Shown here: positions 19,544 through 28,604 of the stretch, piece after piece | Position numbering within the stretch: the stretch's first letter is position 1 | Layout: each line of letters opens with the position of its first letter | DNA from: Aeromonas piscicola | Lineage (GTDB): Bacteria; Pseudomonadota; Gammaproteobacteria; Enterobacterales; Aeromonadaceae | NCBI RefSeq assembly: GCF_000820005.1 | Contig: NZ_CDBL01000073.1 | Location: 1-64,000, forward strand | Length of the DNA stretch: 64,000 bases | Direction of reading: 5' to 3' | Notes under the pieces: generated by a model | What the model was told of the DNA's origin: nothing | Databases searched by the model: none | Seen by the model: the letters and a program-made list of their open reading frames with translations, nothing else | Made by a program: the position numbers and the translations under genes

Positions 19544-21214
19544 ATGATCGAATCTTTTGCTCAACTCTTTGAAGAGTCCCTGAACTCCGTTGAAACCCGT
19601 CAAGGTTCCATCGTCAAGGGTACTGTCGTTGCTATCGAGAACGGTTTCGTACTGGTTGACGCCGGTCTGAAATCTGAGTCCGCCATCCCGGCTGAAGAAT
19701 TCAAGAACGCCCTGGGCGAGCTGGAAATCAGTGTGGGTGACACTGTTGACGTAGCTCTGGACTCTATCGAAGATGGTTTCGGCGAAACCAAGCTGTCCCG
19801 TGAAAAAGCCAAGCGCCACGAAGCCTGGCTGCAGCTTGAAAAAGCTTACGAAGAGCAAGCTACCGTTATCGGTATCATCAACGGCAAGGTCAAGGGTGGT
19901 TTCACCGTTGAACTGAATGGCATCCGTGCCTTCCTGCCGGGTTCTCTGGTTGACGTGCGTCCGATCCGTGACACCGCTCACCTGGAAAACAAAGAACTCG
20001 AGTTCAAAGTCATCAAGCTGGACCAGAAGCGCAACAACGTTGTTGTTTCCCGTCGTGCCGTGATCGAAACCGAGAACACCTCCGAGCGCGAGAGCCTGCT
20101 GGCTAACCTGCAAGAAGGTCAAGAAGTTAAGGGTATCGTCAAGAACCTGACCGACTACGGTGCATTCGTAGATCTGGGCGGTGTTGACGGCCTGCTGCAC
20201 ATCACCGACATGGCGTGGAAGCGCGTTAAGCATCCTTCCGAAATCGTCAACGTTGGCGACGAGATCGCAGTCAAGGTTCTGAAGTTCGACCGCGAGCGTA
20301 CCCGTGTATCTCTGGGTCTGAAGCAGCTGGGCGAAGATCCCTGGGTTGCTATCGCCAAGCGTTACCCGGAGACCACCCGTCTGTCTGGCCGCGTGACCAA
20401 CCTGACCGACTACGGCTGCTTCGTTGAAATCGAAGAAGGCGTTGAAGGCCTGGTACACGTATCCGAGATGGATTGGACCAACAAGAATATCCACCCGTCC
20501 AAAGTTGTTAACGTTGGCGACGTGGTTGACGTGATGGTTCTGGATATCGACGAAGAGCGTCGTCGTATCTCCCTGGGTCTGAAGCAGTGCAAATCCAACC
20601 CGTGGCAGCTGTTTGCCGAAACTCACGCCAAGGGCGACCGTGTTTCCGGTAAAATCAAGTCTATCACTGACTTTGGTATCTTCATCGGTCTGGACGGCGG
20701 CATCGACGGCCTGGTTCACCTGTCTGACATCTCCTGGAACAATCAGGGCGAAGAAGCAGTTCGTGAATTCAAGAAAGGCGACGAGATCGAAGCCGTTGTT
20801 CTGCAAGTGGACCCGGAGCGTGAGCGCATCTCCCTGGGTGTCAAGCAGATCGAAGAAGACCCGTTCAATAAGTACCTGTCTGATAACAAGAAAGGTGCTA
20901 TTGTGAAGGGTAAGGTTACCGAGGTTGATGCCAAGGGTGCCGTGATCGAACTGGCTGATGGCGTAGAGGGCTACCTGCGTGCCTCCGATGCTGCTCGTGA
21001 CCGTGTTGAAGACGCGACTCTGGTACTGTCTGTTGGTGATGAAGTTGAAGCCAAGTTCATGGGCGTTGATCGTAAGAACCGCACCGTAAGCCTGTCTGTC
21101 CGTGCTAAGGACGAGGCTGACGAGCGTGTTGCTATCGATAGCCTGAACCAACAAGAAGAAGTTGTGTTCAGCAATGCTATGGCTGAAGCGTTCAAAGCTG
21201 CCAAGGGTGAATAA
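19544..21214 (+). CDS. rpsA: 30S ribosomal protein S1
   Basis: 556 residues with six S1 RNA-binding repeats, four of them with the classic GxVxxxxDYGxFVxL signature (for example [20 protein letters not shown]). S1 captures mRNA on the small subunit. Length agrees with E. coli S1 (557). Codon use is strikingly biased to CTG, GGT and GTT, as expected for a highly expressed gene. The 94-base AT-richer leader (19450-19543) lacks a strong Shine-Dalgarno, as in other rpsA genes where S1 represses its own translation. Confidence 0.98.
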
Positions 21215-21227
21215 TCCTTGATGCAAG

Positions 21228-21256
21228 AAAAGGGCGGCTTCACGCCGCCCTTTTTT
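21228..21256 (+). terminator. Rho-independent terminator after rpsA
   Basis: GGGCGGC (21232-21238) pairs with GCCGCCC (21244-21250) around TTCAC, extended by A4/T4, with T6. Confidence 0.93.
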
Positions 21257-21306
21257 ATATTGGCGTAATGAATATTGCATGTGATCGGGGAAGGAGATTT
21301 AACGTT

Positions 21307-21591
21307 ATGACCAAATCAGATCTCATCGAACAATTGGCTGCGAGCCGCATGCATATGCCGGCCAAAGATGTCGAAGCTGCCATCAAGGAGATCCTTGAGC
21401 AGATGGCATCGACTTTGCAAAACGGCGATCGGATTGAAATCCGTGGATTTGGAAGTTTTTCACTGCACTATCGTGCCCCCCGAGTGGGTCGTAATCCAAA
21501 GACAGGGGACAAGGTTGAACTGACCGGGAAATATGTCCCTCACTTCAAGCCTGGCAAAGAGTTACGCGAGCGCGTGAACATTATTGAATAA
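21307..21591 (+). CDS. ihfB: Integration host factor beta subunit
   Basis: 94 residues from ATG 21307, with AAGGAG 9 bases upstream. Beta subunit of the DNA-bending IHF heterodimer: [25 protein letters not shown] holds the beta-arm and the intercalating proline region. The N-terminal [11 protein letters not shown] is diagnostic of IhfB. It stands in the conserved position after rpsA and before lapAB, with its own terminator. Confidence 0.97.
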
Positions 21592-21601
21592 TGCAGAAAA
21601 C

Positions 21602-21626
21602 GGCATACTTGGGTATGCCTTTTTTG
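21602..21626 (+). terminator. Rho-independent terminator after ihfB
   Basis: GGCATAC (21602-21608) pairs with GTATGCC (21613-21619) around TTGG, followed by T6 and a further T-rich stretch. Confidence 0.9.
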
Positions 21627-21747
21627 TTTTTATGGCCGCTATTGTGCCAATCATCCGGTTTCTCCAAGTCTTTTCCCATTCGCTCTAGAGTCTGCCCGTG
21701 ATTTTAAGGATAATCAGCCTTTCATTAGATACTGACAGGGAGCTCCT

Positions 21748-22032
21748 ATGAAGCGTATCTTGGCCCTCATTCCGCTGGTGCTGGTGTTTATTCTGACTCT
21801 GGCCATCGGTTCGCAAAATGGTCAGCTGGTGCAGTTCAACTATCTGATTGCCCAAGGGGAGTTCTCGCTCTCCATGCTGCTGGGTTTCTTCTTTGGCGGT
21901 GGTTTCCTGCTCGGCTGGCTGGTATTCGGCTTGCTGTTTCTGCGCCTCAAGATGCAAAACCGCACCCTCAACCGCACCATGCGTCGTCAATCCCGCGAGT
22001 TGGAGCTGGCTCGGTCGGCAGTCAAGGAATAA
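21748..22032 (+). CDS. lapA: LPS assembly regulator LapA (YciS)
   Basis: 94 residues with two membrane helices (about 4-20 and 42-64) and a short charged helical tail. Matches the LapA/DUF1049 family: NGQLVQFNYLIAQGEFSLSMLL. Together with LapB it belongs to the system that tunes FtsH-dependent turnover of LpxC and so lipid A synthesis. lapB follows after 9 bases. The short upstream AGGGAGCTCCT supplies the ribosome site. Confidence 0.93.
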   Translation: MKRILALIPLVLVFILTLAIGSQNGQLVQFNYLIAQGEFSLSMLLGFFFGGGFLLGWLVFGLLFLRLKMQNRTLNRTMRRQSRELELARSAVKE

Positions 22033-22041
22033 TGTCCCTCG

Positions 22042-23208
22042 ATGCTTGAACTGCTTTTCCTGCTGTTGCCGATTGCCGCTGGTTATGGCTGGTACATGGG
22101 GCGCAGGAGTGTTCGCCAGGACACCCAGAAACAGAGTAACCAATTTTCCCGCCAGTACGTGGCGGGCCTCAACTATTTGCTGTCTGACGAGTCGGACAAG
22201 GCGGTGGATCTCTTCATCCAGCTGCTGGAAGTGGACAGCGAAACCATCGAAACCCATCTCTCCCTTGGCAACCTGTTTCGCCAGCGCGGCGAAGTCGACC
22301 GTGCCATCAAGATCCACCAGAACCTGGTGACCCGTGAGCTGACCCGTGAACAGCGCCAGCTCGCGCTGCAGGAACTCGCGCGCGACTTCCTGGCCGCGGG
22401 CTTGCTGGACAGAGCCGAGACGCTCTGGAACGAGCTGTGCGAAGACGGCGACTATGAGGAGACGGCGCTGGCCCAGTTGTTGATCATCCATCAGCAGTTG
22501 CGTGACTGGGACAAGGCCATCGAAGTCACGGTGCGGTTGCAAAAATATCAGGGCAAGAAGCTGGCCGATCCCATCTCGCATTTCTATTGCGAGCAGGCAG
22601 ACAGTGCCTTGCGCAACGGCGACAAGCCTGCGGGACTTGCCAAGCTCAAGCGGGCGCTGGGGGTCAATCCTGCCTGCGCCCGTGCCAGCCTGCGGCTGGC
22701 CGAACTGGCGATGGAGGCGGGGGAGTATGAGCAGGCCGGCAAGGAGCTGCTGCGGGTGTTCGAGCAGGACATCGATTTTGCCTCCGAAGCCATCCCCTGG
22801 CTCACCGAATGCTACCAGCGCCAGGGCCGCTCTCTCGAACTCATCCCCTTGCTGGAGCAGGCGGTGGAGGATCACGCCGGGGTCAGCGTGACCCTGGCCC
22901 TTGCCAAACTGGTGGAGGAACGCGATGGCCTGAGTCAGGCCCGCGCACTGGTGCTGCGTCAGTTGCGCCGTCACCCCTCCATGAAGGGCTTCTACCAATT
23001 GGTGGGCTTTCAGCTGGCCAGTGCAGAGGAGGGGCCCGCCAAGGAGAGCCTGGAGTTGCTGCAGCAACTGGTTGGCGAACAGATCAAGATAAAATCCACC
23101 CACAAGTGTCGGCAGTGTGGTTTTGCCACCCACTCGCTGTTCTGGCAGTGCCCATCCTGCCGTCAGTGGGGATCCATCAAGCCGATCCGCGGCCTGGACG
23201 GCGAGTAA
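22042..23208 (+). CDS. lapB: LPS assembly regulator LapB (YciM)
   Basis: 388 residues, close to E. coli LapB (389). One N-terminal membrane helix (about 2-18) anchors a cytoplasmic array of tetratricopeptide repeats (about 35-350). A C-terminal rubredoxin-like zinc/iron knuckle has two CxxC pairs: CRQCG and CPSC. LapB presents LpxC to FtsH for degradation. Operon with lapA. Confidence 0.96.
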   Translation: MLELLFLLLPIAAGYGWYMGRRSVRQDTQKQSNQFSRQYVAGLNYLLSDESDKAVDLFIQLLEVDSETIETHLSLGNLFRQRGEVDRAIKIHQNLVTRELTREQRQLALQELARDFLAAGLLDRAETLWNELCEDGDYEETALAQLLIIHQQLRDWDKAIEVTVRLQKYQGKKLADPISHFYCEQADSALRNGDKPAGLAKLKRALGVNPACARASLRLAELAMEAGEYEQAGKELLRVFEQDIDFASEAIPWLTECYQRQGRSLELIPLLEQAVEDHAGVSVTLALAKLVEERDGLSQARALVLRQLRRHPSMKGFYQLVGFQLASAEEGPAKESLELLQQLVGEQIKIKSTHKCRQCGFATHSLFWQCPSCRQWGSIKPIRGLDGE

Positions 23209-23340
23209 GAGCCAAATCAATTGCAAGTGAGATGCCGGGGGCTGCAAGTGCCACCGCGGTGTCATCAGGTTGAACCTGGGCCTGGATGGTGAAGCCGCGC
23301 CCAGATGGTGAACAACAATCAATAGGAAGTGAGATGCTAG
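23185..23340 (+). repeat. Imperfect direct repeats at the lapB-pyrF junction
   Basis: The sequence GGCCTGGACGGCGAG at the end of lapB recurs as GGCCTGGATGGTGAAG about 85 bases later, and CAATTGCAAGTGAGATGC recurs as CAATAGGAAGTGAGATGC at the pyrF start. The order is conserved, suggesting an old tandem duplication of the pyrF start region. Confidence 0.55.
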
Positions 23341-24035
23341 ATCCCAAAGTACTGGTAGCGCTGGATTATCAGCACGAGGCCGATGCCTTCGCGTTCATTG
23401 AACGTATCTCTCCGGCCCAGTGCCGCCTCAAGGTAGGCAAGGAGATGTTTACCCTGTTTGGCCCCCAGTTTGTGCGCCAGCTGGTAGCCAAGGGATTCGA
23501 TGTGTTTCTGGATCTGAAGTTTCACGACATTCCCAATACCGTGGCCAAAGCGGTGGCGGCCAGTGCCGAGCTGGGCGTCTGGATGGTGAACGTCCACGCC
23601 TGCGGTGGTGAACGCATGATGCGGGCCGCCAGAGAGGCCTTGCTGCCCTATGGCGACAAGGCGCCGCTGCTGATCGGGGTTACCGTGCTGACCAGCATGG
23701 AGCAATCCGACATGGCGCCGCTTGGCCTGGACGTGAGCCCGGCCGAGCAGGTGATCCGGCTGGCGACATTGACCAAGGCCGCAGGGCTGGATGGGGTGGT
23801 TTGCTCCGCCAATGAGGCGAGTCAGCTCAAGGCTCAGCTCGGCGCCGACTTCAAGCTGGTGACCCCGGGTATTCGCCCCACTGGGTCCGCGGCCGGGGAT
23901 CAACGCCGAGTGATGACACCGCTGGCTGCGATGCAAGCCGGCGCCGACTATCTGGTCATAGGTCGCCCCATCACCCAGGCGGACGATCCTGCCGCCATGT
24001 TATCAGGCATCAATGCGGAACTGGCCGGGCGTTAA
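23334..24035 (+). CDS. pyrF: Orotidine 5'-phosphate decarboxylase
   Basis: 233 residues from ATG 23334 (AGGAAGTGAG upstream); an in-frame start at 23286 is less likely because it adds unconserved residues. Last step of UMP synthesis. The catalytic motif [14 protein letters not shown] is intact, as are [10 protein letters not shown] and the phosphate-binding TPGIRP plus VIGRPIT. Position after lapB is the conserved E. coli order. Confidence 0.97.
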   Translation: MLDPKVLVALDYQHEADAFAFIERISPAQCRLKVGKEMFTLFGPQFVRQLVAKGFDVFLDLKFHDIPNTVAKAVAASAELGVWMVNVHACGGERMMRAAREALLPYGDKAPLLIGVTVLTSMEQSDMAPLGLDVSPAEQVIRLATLTKAAGLDGVVCSANEASQLKAQLGADFKLVTPGIRPTGSAAGDQRRVMTPLAAMQAGADYLVIGRPITQADDPAAMLSGINAELAGR

Positions 24036-24101
24036 GGTTTGAAGGCCGGGTGACCCCGGCCTGTTTTTTGGTCAAGGCAACCAAGCGAGCGTTGGGCTCC
24101 A

Positions 24102-24680
24102 TCACTTCTTGATGGGCTGGCTGCCGACACTGACCGGCAACAGGCCGAGCAGCAGGCCCGCCACCGAGCCAATCAGATGTGATTCGATGTGAACCCGGGC
24201 GCCTATCAGTACAGAAACCGGGCTCTCGCCCGCGCTGTAGAAGTCCACTCCAAGCTTGATGAGCACCCCCAGCAGCATCAGCCAGCCCGAATAGCGGCGA
24301 TAGCGGATGTCCTGCAAGGCTCCCCACACGAACAGGCCGTGCAAGGCGCCCGACAGCCCCATGTACCACTGGGTCTGCGGGCATAACCACCAGATGCCAA
24401 GACCGACGGCGCCCCCCAGCAACAGCAGCAACACCGGCAGGCGGCAACCCGTCAGGTATTCACGAAACAGGCTGTAGAGCACGCACAGGCCGCTCAGGTT
24501 GAGCAGCAGGTGCCATAAATTGGTGTGGGCCAGATTGCCTGTTATGATGCGCCACCCTTCGCCTTGGGCGATCAGGGGGCGATCGAAGGAGAGCAAATGA
24601 TTCGGTACTGTGAAGAAAAGCAACAAGCTGGCGAGTGAAAGCGTGATGACCCAGAGCAATCCTGATTTTTCTGACAACAT
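24102..24680 (-). CDS. rrtA: Rhombosortase, rhomboid-type intramembrane protease
   Basis: 192 residues, about five or six membrane helices. It fits the rhombosortase group by NLAHTNLWHLLLNLSGL, the catalytic YMGLSGALHGLF (Ser110) and ARVHIESHLIGSVAGLLLG with His168 as the second catalytic residue. Rhombosortases process secreted proteins bearing GlyGly-CTERM tails in Aeromonas, Vibrio and Shewanella, often before type II secretion. No GlyGly-CTERM substrate is in this window. I use ATG 24680; any later start would cut into the first helix. Its start codon overlaps that of the divergent DTW gene. Confidence 0.87.
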   Translation of the reverse strand: MLSEKSGLLWVITLSLASLLLFFTVPNHLLSFDRPLIAQGEGWRIITGNLAHTNLWHLLLNLSGLCVLYSLFREYLTGCRLPVLLLLLGGAVGLGIWWLCPQTQWYMGLSGALHGLFVWGALQDIRYRRYSGWLMLLGVLIKLGVDFYSAGESPVSVLIGARVHIESHLIGSVAGLLLGLLPVSVGSQPIKK

Positions 24681-25299
24681 GAAACAGCCCAACGACAAGA
24701 ACAGCCGATACTGTACACGTTGCACCAGAGCCCTCAAAGCCTGTCTGTGTGATTATATTCGGCAGGTGCCGCATCTCGCTCCCCTCCATATTTTGCAGCA
24801 TCCGAGTGAAGCGGGGCACCCCAAGGGCACAGCCGCTCTGCTCGCCGCCGCCCTCACCCACGCCAGCATTCATGTGGGGGAGGATTTTGCCGAGGCGCAT
24901 TGGCTCAATGCCTTGCTGGCGGATCCCGAGGTGCACTGCTATCTGCTCTGGCCTGACGAGCATGCGCTGGCGCTGGATCAGGTGCGCGATCAACGGCATC
25001 AGGCAGGGGATCACCGTCAGGTCTGCTTTTTGCTGCTCGATGGCACCTGGCGCAAGGCGTATCGCATCTTGCACAGCAATCCGGCCCTGCTGCGGCTGCC
25101 CAGGATCAAGCTCGGCGCCATCCCGGGCCAGTACTCCATTCGCAAGAAGCCGTTTCCCGAGGCGTTGTCGACCCTGGAAGCGGGTTATCATCTGTTATCC
25201 CAGTGGGAGGGTGAGCCCGCGCGCTTCGCCCCGCTGATGAACCTCTTTACCCATTTAAACCGGCAGTGGCATGACTTTGCACAAGGTCGCCGTACTTGA
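24679..25299 (+). CDS. DTW domain protein, probable tRNA-uridine aminocarboxypropyltransferase
   Basis: 206 residues from ATG 24679. A cysteine knuckle ([14 protein letters not shown]), the [12 protein letters not shown] motif, the LLDGTWRKA variant of the DTW motif and the STLEA element identify the DTW family, to which E. coli TapT (YfiP) belongs. TapT transfers the acp group from SAM to U47 of tRNA. This protein is shorter than TapT and may modify another site. Upstream in-frame starts (24610, 24646) would lie inside rrtA. Confidence 0.87.
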   Translation: MKQPNDKNSRYCTRCTRALKACLCDYIRQVPHLAPLHILQHPSEAGHPKGTAALLAAALTHASIHVGEDFAEAHWLNALLADPEVHCYLLWPDEHALALDQVRDQRHQAGDHRQVCFLLLDGTWRKAYRILHSNPALLRLPRIKLGAIPGQYSIRKKPFPEALSTLEAGYHLLSQWEGEPARFAPLMNLFTHLNRQWHDFAQGRRT

Positions 25300-25321
25300 A
25301 CTGCCTGAAGGAGTGATAAAC

Positions 25322-26029
25322 GTGAAAAAAGCCGTCGTGGTGTTCAGTGGTGGACAGGACAGCACCACCTGTCTGGTGCAGGCTCTGGCCCATTATGACG
25401 AGGTGCATGCCATTACCTTTGATTATGGCCAGCGCCATCGGGAGGAGATAGAGACGGCTCGCCGACTGGCCGGCGCGCTTGGCATTGCCGCCCACAAGGT
25501 GATGGACGTGACCCTGCTCAATGAACTGGCGGTCTCGGCCCTGACCCGTGACGACATTCCGGTCAGCTGCGAGCTGCAAGACAATGGTCTGCCAAATACC
25601 TTCGTGCCGGGCCGTAACATACTGTTTCTGACCCTGGCCTCCATCTATGCCTACCAGGTGGGCGCCGAGTCGGTGATCACCGGGGTGTGCGAGACCGACT
25701 TCTCCGGCTACCCGGATTGTCGCGACGAGTTCGTCAAGACGCTCAATCAGGCGGTCTCCCTGGGGCTGGGTCGCGGCATCCGCTTCGATACCCCGCTGAT
25801 GTGGCTCGACAAGGCCGAGACCTGGGCGCTGGCGGATCACTATGGTCACCTGGAGACGGTGCGCAAGCAGACGCTGACCTGCTACAACGGCATCGCCGGC
25901 GATGGTTGTGGCACTTGTCCCGCCTGCGAACTGCGTAGCCGGGGGCTGAATCTGTATCTGGCCGACAAGGCGGGCATCATGGCCCGGTTGTACGAGAAAA
26001 CCGGGCTGGGCGAGAAAAGCGGACTGTGA
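25322..26029 (+). CDS. queC: 7-cyano-7-deazaguanine synthase QueC
   Basis: 235 residues starting at GTG 25322, with AGGAG 8 bases before it. ATP-dependent enzyme that converts 7-carboxy-7-deazaguanine to preQ0 in queuosine synthesis. PP-loop [11 protein letters not shown] at the N-terminus and the zinc site CxxxxxxxCGTCPAC near residues 195-210 ([16 protein letters not shown]). queE follows closely; the two enzymes catalyse successive steps. Confidence 0.97.
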   Translation: MKKAVVVFSGGQDSTTCLVQALAHYDEVHAITFDYGQRHREEIETARRLAGALGIAAHKVMDVTLLNELAVSALTRDDIPVSCELQDNGLPNTFVPGRNILFLTLASIYAYQVGAESVITGVCETDFSGYPDCRDEFVKTLNQAVSLGLGRGIRFDTPLMWLDKAETWALADHYGHLETVRKQTLTCYNGIAGDGCGTCPACELRSRGLNLYLADKAGIMARLYEKTGLGEKSGL

Positions 26030-26090
26030 GCCTGCGTCTTGCCCTCGCTTGGGGTATAATCCGCGACTTTTGCAACAAGCCGTGACCGAG

Positions 26091-26762
26091 ATGCACTACC
26101 CAATCAACGAGATTTTCCAGACCATCCAGGGGGAGGGCATCTTCACCGGCCTGCCCGCCATCTTCGTTCGCCTGCAAGGCTGCCCCGTGGGCTGCCCCTG
26201 GTGCGATACCCGTCATACCTGGATTGTCGATCCCGCTCGTGAAGTGGGGGTTCAGGCAGTGCTCGACTGTTCCAATGAATCCGATGGTTGGAGCAAGATG
26301 AACACTGAGCAGATCCTGGCCAGTTTCCAGCAGCTCGGTTATCAGGCCCGTCATGTGGTGATCACCGGGGGCGAGCCTTGTCTGTATGACTTGCAGGCGC
26401 TCTCTTGTGCCTTGCTGGCAGCCGGGTATCAGGTGCAGATCGAAACCAGCGGTACCAGCGAGATCCAGACCCATGCCAATACCTGGGTTACCGTTTCGCC
26501 CAAGATTGGCATGAAGGGGGGGCTGCCCGTGCTGGTCTCGGCCCTCGAGCGTGCCAACGAGATCAAGCATCCGGTGGCGACCGAGCGTCATATCGAGGAG
26601 CTGGATGCCCTGCTGGCGACTGCCACCTTGCGCCCTGACGTGGTGATTGCGCTGCAACCCATCAGCCAGAAGCCCAGAGCCACCCAGCTGGCGATGGCCA
26701 CCTGTATCGCCCGTAATTGGCGGCTCTCCATCCAGACCCATAAATATCTGGACATCGATTAA
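26091..26762 (+). CDS. queE: 7-carboxy-7-deazaguanine synthase QueE
   Basis: 223 residues, a radical-SAM enzyme converting carboxytetrahydropterin to carboxydeazaguanine. The [4Fe-4S] cysteines follow the C-x3-C-x2-C pattern in CPVGCPWCDT. N-terminal YPINEIFQTIQGEGIFTG matches E. coli QueE. A TATAAT lies 31 bases upstream (26055-26060), so it may have its own promoter inside the queC 3' flank. Confidence 0.96.
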   Translation: MHYPINEIFQTIQGEGIFTGLPAIFVRLQGCPVGCPWCDTRHTWIVDPAREVGVQAVLDCSNESDGWSKMNTEQILASFQQLGYQARHVVITGGEPCLYDLQALSCALLAAGYQVQIETSGTSEIQTHANTWVTVSPKIGMKGGLPVLVSALERANEIKHPVATERHIEELDALLATATLRPDVVIALQPISQKPRATQLAMATCIARNWRLSIQTHKYLDID

Positions 26763-26763
26763 T

Positions 26764-26994
26764 ATGGAGTGGCTGTCTGACGAGCGGGTGTTGCTGACCC
26801 TGGCCCACAAGATGCCTTACGGCAAATATCAGGGGCGGCGCATCATAGATATTCCAGAGCCCTATCTGGTGTGGATGGCGCGCACCGGCTTTCCTGCTGG
26901 CGCGTTGGGCCAGACCCTGGCCCTTGCCTATGAGATCAAACTCAACGGGCTCGAATCCATGATTGTTCCCATTATTAACAGGATGTCGGTATGA
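26764..26994 (+). CDS. DUF3820 family small protein
   Basis: 76 residues, starting 2 bases after the queE stop. The segment MPYGKYQGRRIIDIPEPYLVWMARTGFP is the DUF3820 signature, shared with a family annotated as putative quorum-sensing-regulated virulence factors and seen near DNA-processing proteins. The function is unproven. Its stop overlaps the start of the next gene (ATGA), so it belongs to the queE operon. Confidence 0.88.
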   Translation: MEWLSDERVLLTLAHKMPYGKYQGRRIIDIPEPYLVWMARTGFPAGALGQTLALAYEIKLNGLESMIVPIINRMSV

Positions 26995-27554
26995 GAATAT
27001 ATACGAGGCAGGGTGATAAAGGCATGACCCGGCTGGCCGATGGCGTGCAATTGGCCAAGGACGATACGCGGGTGGAAGCCTATGGCTATATCGATGAATT
27101 AAATTCTCATATAGGTCTACTCATTGCCGAGGTTCCTGCTGCTGAAACCGGCTTATTATCCGACTTGTTATTATTGCAACAAGAGTTGTTCGATTTGGGC
27201 GGTGAACTGGCATTTTCCAGCGATGGTCAGCAGGAGGCCATCTGGCAGGTGAATAATGCATGGACGTTGCGCCTGGAGCGGCAAATAGATGGCTACAGCG
27301 CCAATTTGCCCGTGCTGCGCAATTTCATTTTGCCCAGTGGTTCCCGGGCGGCGGCGCAAGCCCATGTGGTACGCACGCTTACCCGTCGCTGTGAGCGCCT
27401 GCTGCTGAGCCTGAGCCGTGCGGAGCAGATCAATCCGGCCATACTGCCTTATATGAACCGGCTGAGTGACTGGTTCTTCACCATAGCCCGCTACCTGCTG
27501 GCCTGTACCGCGACGCCGGAAGTGCTCTGGGTCAAGGCGGCAGAACGGGGTTGA
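26991..27554 (+). CDS. Cob(I)alamin adenosyltransferase, PduO type
   Basis: 187 residues. N-terminal IYTRQGDKGMTRLADG is the ATP-binding signature of PduO-type ATP:cob(I)alamin adenosyltransferases; VEAYGYIDELNSHIG, the ILPSGSRAAAQAHVVRTLTRRCER helix (split) and the terminal WFFTIARY also fit. It makes adenosylcobalamin in the cytosol. Its ATG overlaps the DUF3820 stop. Why it follows queE is unclear; QueG-type reductases do use cobalamin, but that link is speculative. Confidence 0.92.
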   Translation: MRIYTRQGDKGMTRLADGVQLAKDDTRVEAYGYIDELNSHIGLLIAEVPAAETGLLSDLLLLQQELFDLGGELAFSSDGQQEAIWQVNNAWTLRLERQIDGYSANLPVLRNFILPSGSRAAAQAHVVRTLTRRCERLLLSLSRAEQINPAILPYMNRLSDWFFTIARYLLACTATPEVLWVKAAERG

Positions 27555-27573
27555 TGAGCGGATATCAGGCAAT

Positions 27574-27600
27574 AAAAAACCTCGCACTGCGAGGTTTTTT
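27574..27600. terminator. Bidirectional terminator between the adenosyltransferase gene and hns
   Basis: CCTCGC (27580-27585) pairs with GCGAGG (27589-27594), extended by A6 and T6 on the two sides. It lies between convergent genes. Confidence 0.93.
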
Positions 27601-27620
27601 ATTGGAGGTCGTTTGCCTGA

Positions 27621-28025
27621 TCAGATGGCAAATTCTTCGACGGATTTACCGTCGGCAACGGCCTTGGCAATCACGGATGGCATGCGACCCTGACCGGTCC
27701 AGGTTTTTTCAATGCCGTTATCCAGATAGCGATATTTGGCCGGGCGAGGGGCGCGCTTGCCTTTGGCAGCTTTGGCCGGTTCAGTGGCAACAGTGCCCAC
27801 CAGTTCGGCCGGATCAATGCCGGCGGCTTTCAGCATTTCGGCATATTCGTTAATCTTGCGCTGATGCTCTTCACGGGCCTGACGATCGGCGGATTCATCT
27901 TGCTGACGTTCGGCAACAATAGCGGAGAGCTTTTCCAGCCCTTCTTCCAATTGCTCCAGAGTCAGCTCACGGCAAGCTGCGCGCAAGCTACGGATATTCA
28001 GCAGTACTTTCAAAAATTCGTTCAT
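27621..28025 (-). CDS. hns: H-NS family nucleoid protein
   Basis: 134 residues from ATG 28025. The N-terminal helical oligomerisation domain (MNEFLKVLLNIRSLRAACRE) and coiled coil run to about 60. A linker rich in Ala, Lys and Pro follows, then the DNA-binding domain with the AT-hook-like TGQGRMPSVI (about residues 107-118). It silences AT-rich, often foreign, genes. The upstream region (28026-28200) is AT-rich, as expected for self-repression. Confidence 0.95.
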   Translation of the reverse strand: MNEFLKVLLNIRSLRAACRELTLEQLEEGLEKLSAIVAERQQDESADRQAREEHQRKINEYAEMLKAAGIDPAELVGTVATEPAKAAKGKRAPRPAKYRYLDNGIEKTWTGQGRMPSVIAKAVADGKSVEEFAI

Positions 28026-28353
28026 AGTGTCCACCACGCGAGCAAAGGAATGAATTAAATAAAAAGAGTAATTTTGGGTAATTTATACGGCAGCTTGCTA
28101 TTAAGTCAAGATAAGCGAATTAATAAATTCAGAGTGCAAATTAAGTGAACTATTTTGAATTCAGGCTGGATTCAGCAATATTGGCCGACATCATACTCGA
28201 CTGAGTTCTGGGTAGATGAAAATAGCGACAAAATCGATATATTTGCACCATTTGACTACCATTTTGCCATTTTAAAATGCCCCGTGTGGGGATTTAATCA
28301 AAAAACTTGCTATAACGTGCCAGCACGATAAAATGTGCCTCGAATACCTTTAA

Positions 28354-28511
28354 GTAGAGGCGCGCTGCCTATGACTACTTGTGCGGAGGGTGATGCCTGT
28401 GATGCATGAGGAAAGGAGTCAGCGCCGAAGTGGCCAGGCCATCATACCGGGCTGCTGGTTCTGCATCGAACAGGTGCAGGACTGCCATAGTCATCCACTA
28501 TGGAGCGCTAC
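28354..28511 (+). ncRNA. Lysine riboswitch (L box) aptamer
   Basis: Conserved L-box elements occur in order: AGAGGCGCG at the 5' side (28358-28364 region), GGAAAGGAG (28409-28418 region), GCGCCGAAG, GGGCTGCTGG, and the last helix CCATAGT/ACTATGG followed by GGAGCGCTAC. The closing stem P1 pairs GTAG (28354-28357) with CTAC (28508-28511). It sits on the plus strand in front of an NhaC-family transporter gene, a known type of lysine-riboswitch target in gammaproteobacteria. Confidence 0.87.
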
Positions 28512-28512
28512 C

Positions 28513-28603
28513 TGAAGGGGCTGAGGAGTATAACCTCCCCATGGGTTTTGTTTCTTTATCCTCTCGGTAGATCTCCACCTGCTGTCTTTAGGTGCAAAGA
28601 GAT
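28513..28603 (+). promoter_or_regulatory. Lysine riboswitch expression platform: possible terminator and RBS hairpin
   Basis: Two structures follow the aptamer. First, GGGG-CT-GAGG (28517-28526) can pair with CCTCCCC (28534-28540), followed by a T-rich tract (28546-28554), like an attenuator. Second, ATCTCCACCT (28571-28580) pairs with AGGTG (28590-28594) and GAGAT (28599-28603) directly before the ATG at 28605, masking the ribosome site. Either could carry lysine-dependent repression; which one does is inference. Confidence 0.65.
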
Positions 28604-28604
28604 C

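Noticed and set aside
19526-21280. 584-codon frame opposite rpsA
   Set aside because: Antisense to a highly biased gene (rpsA); no family features.
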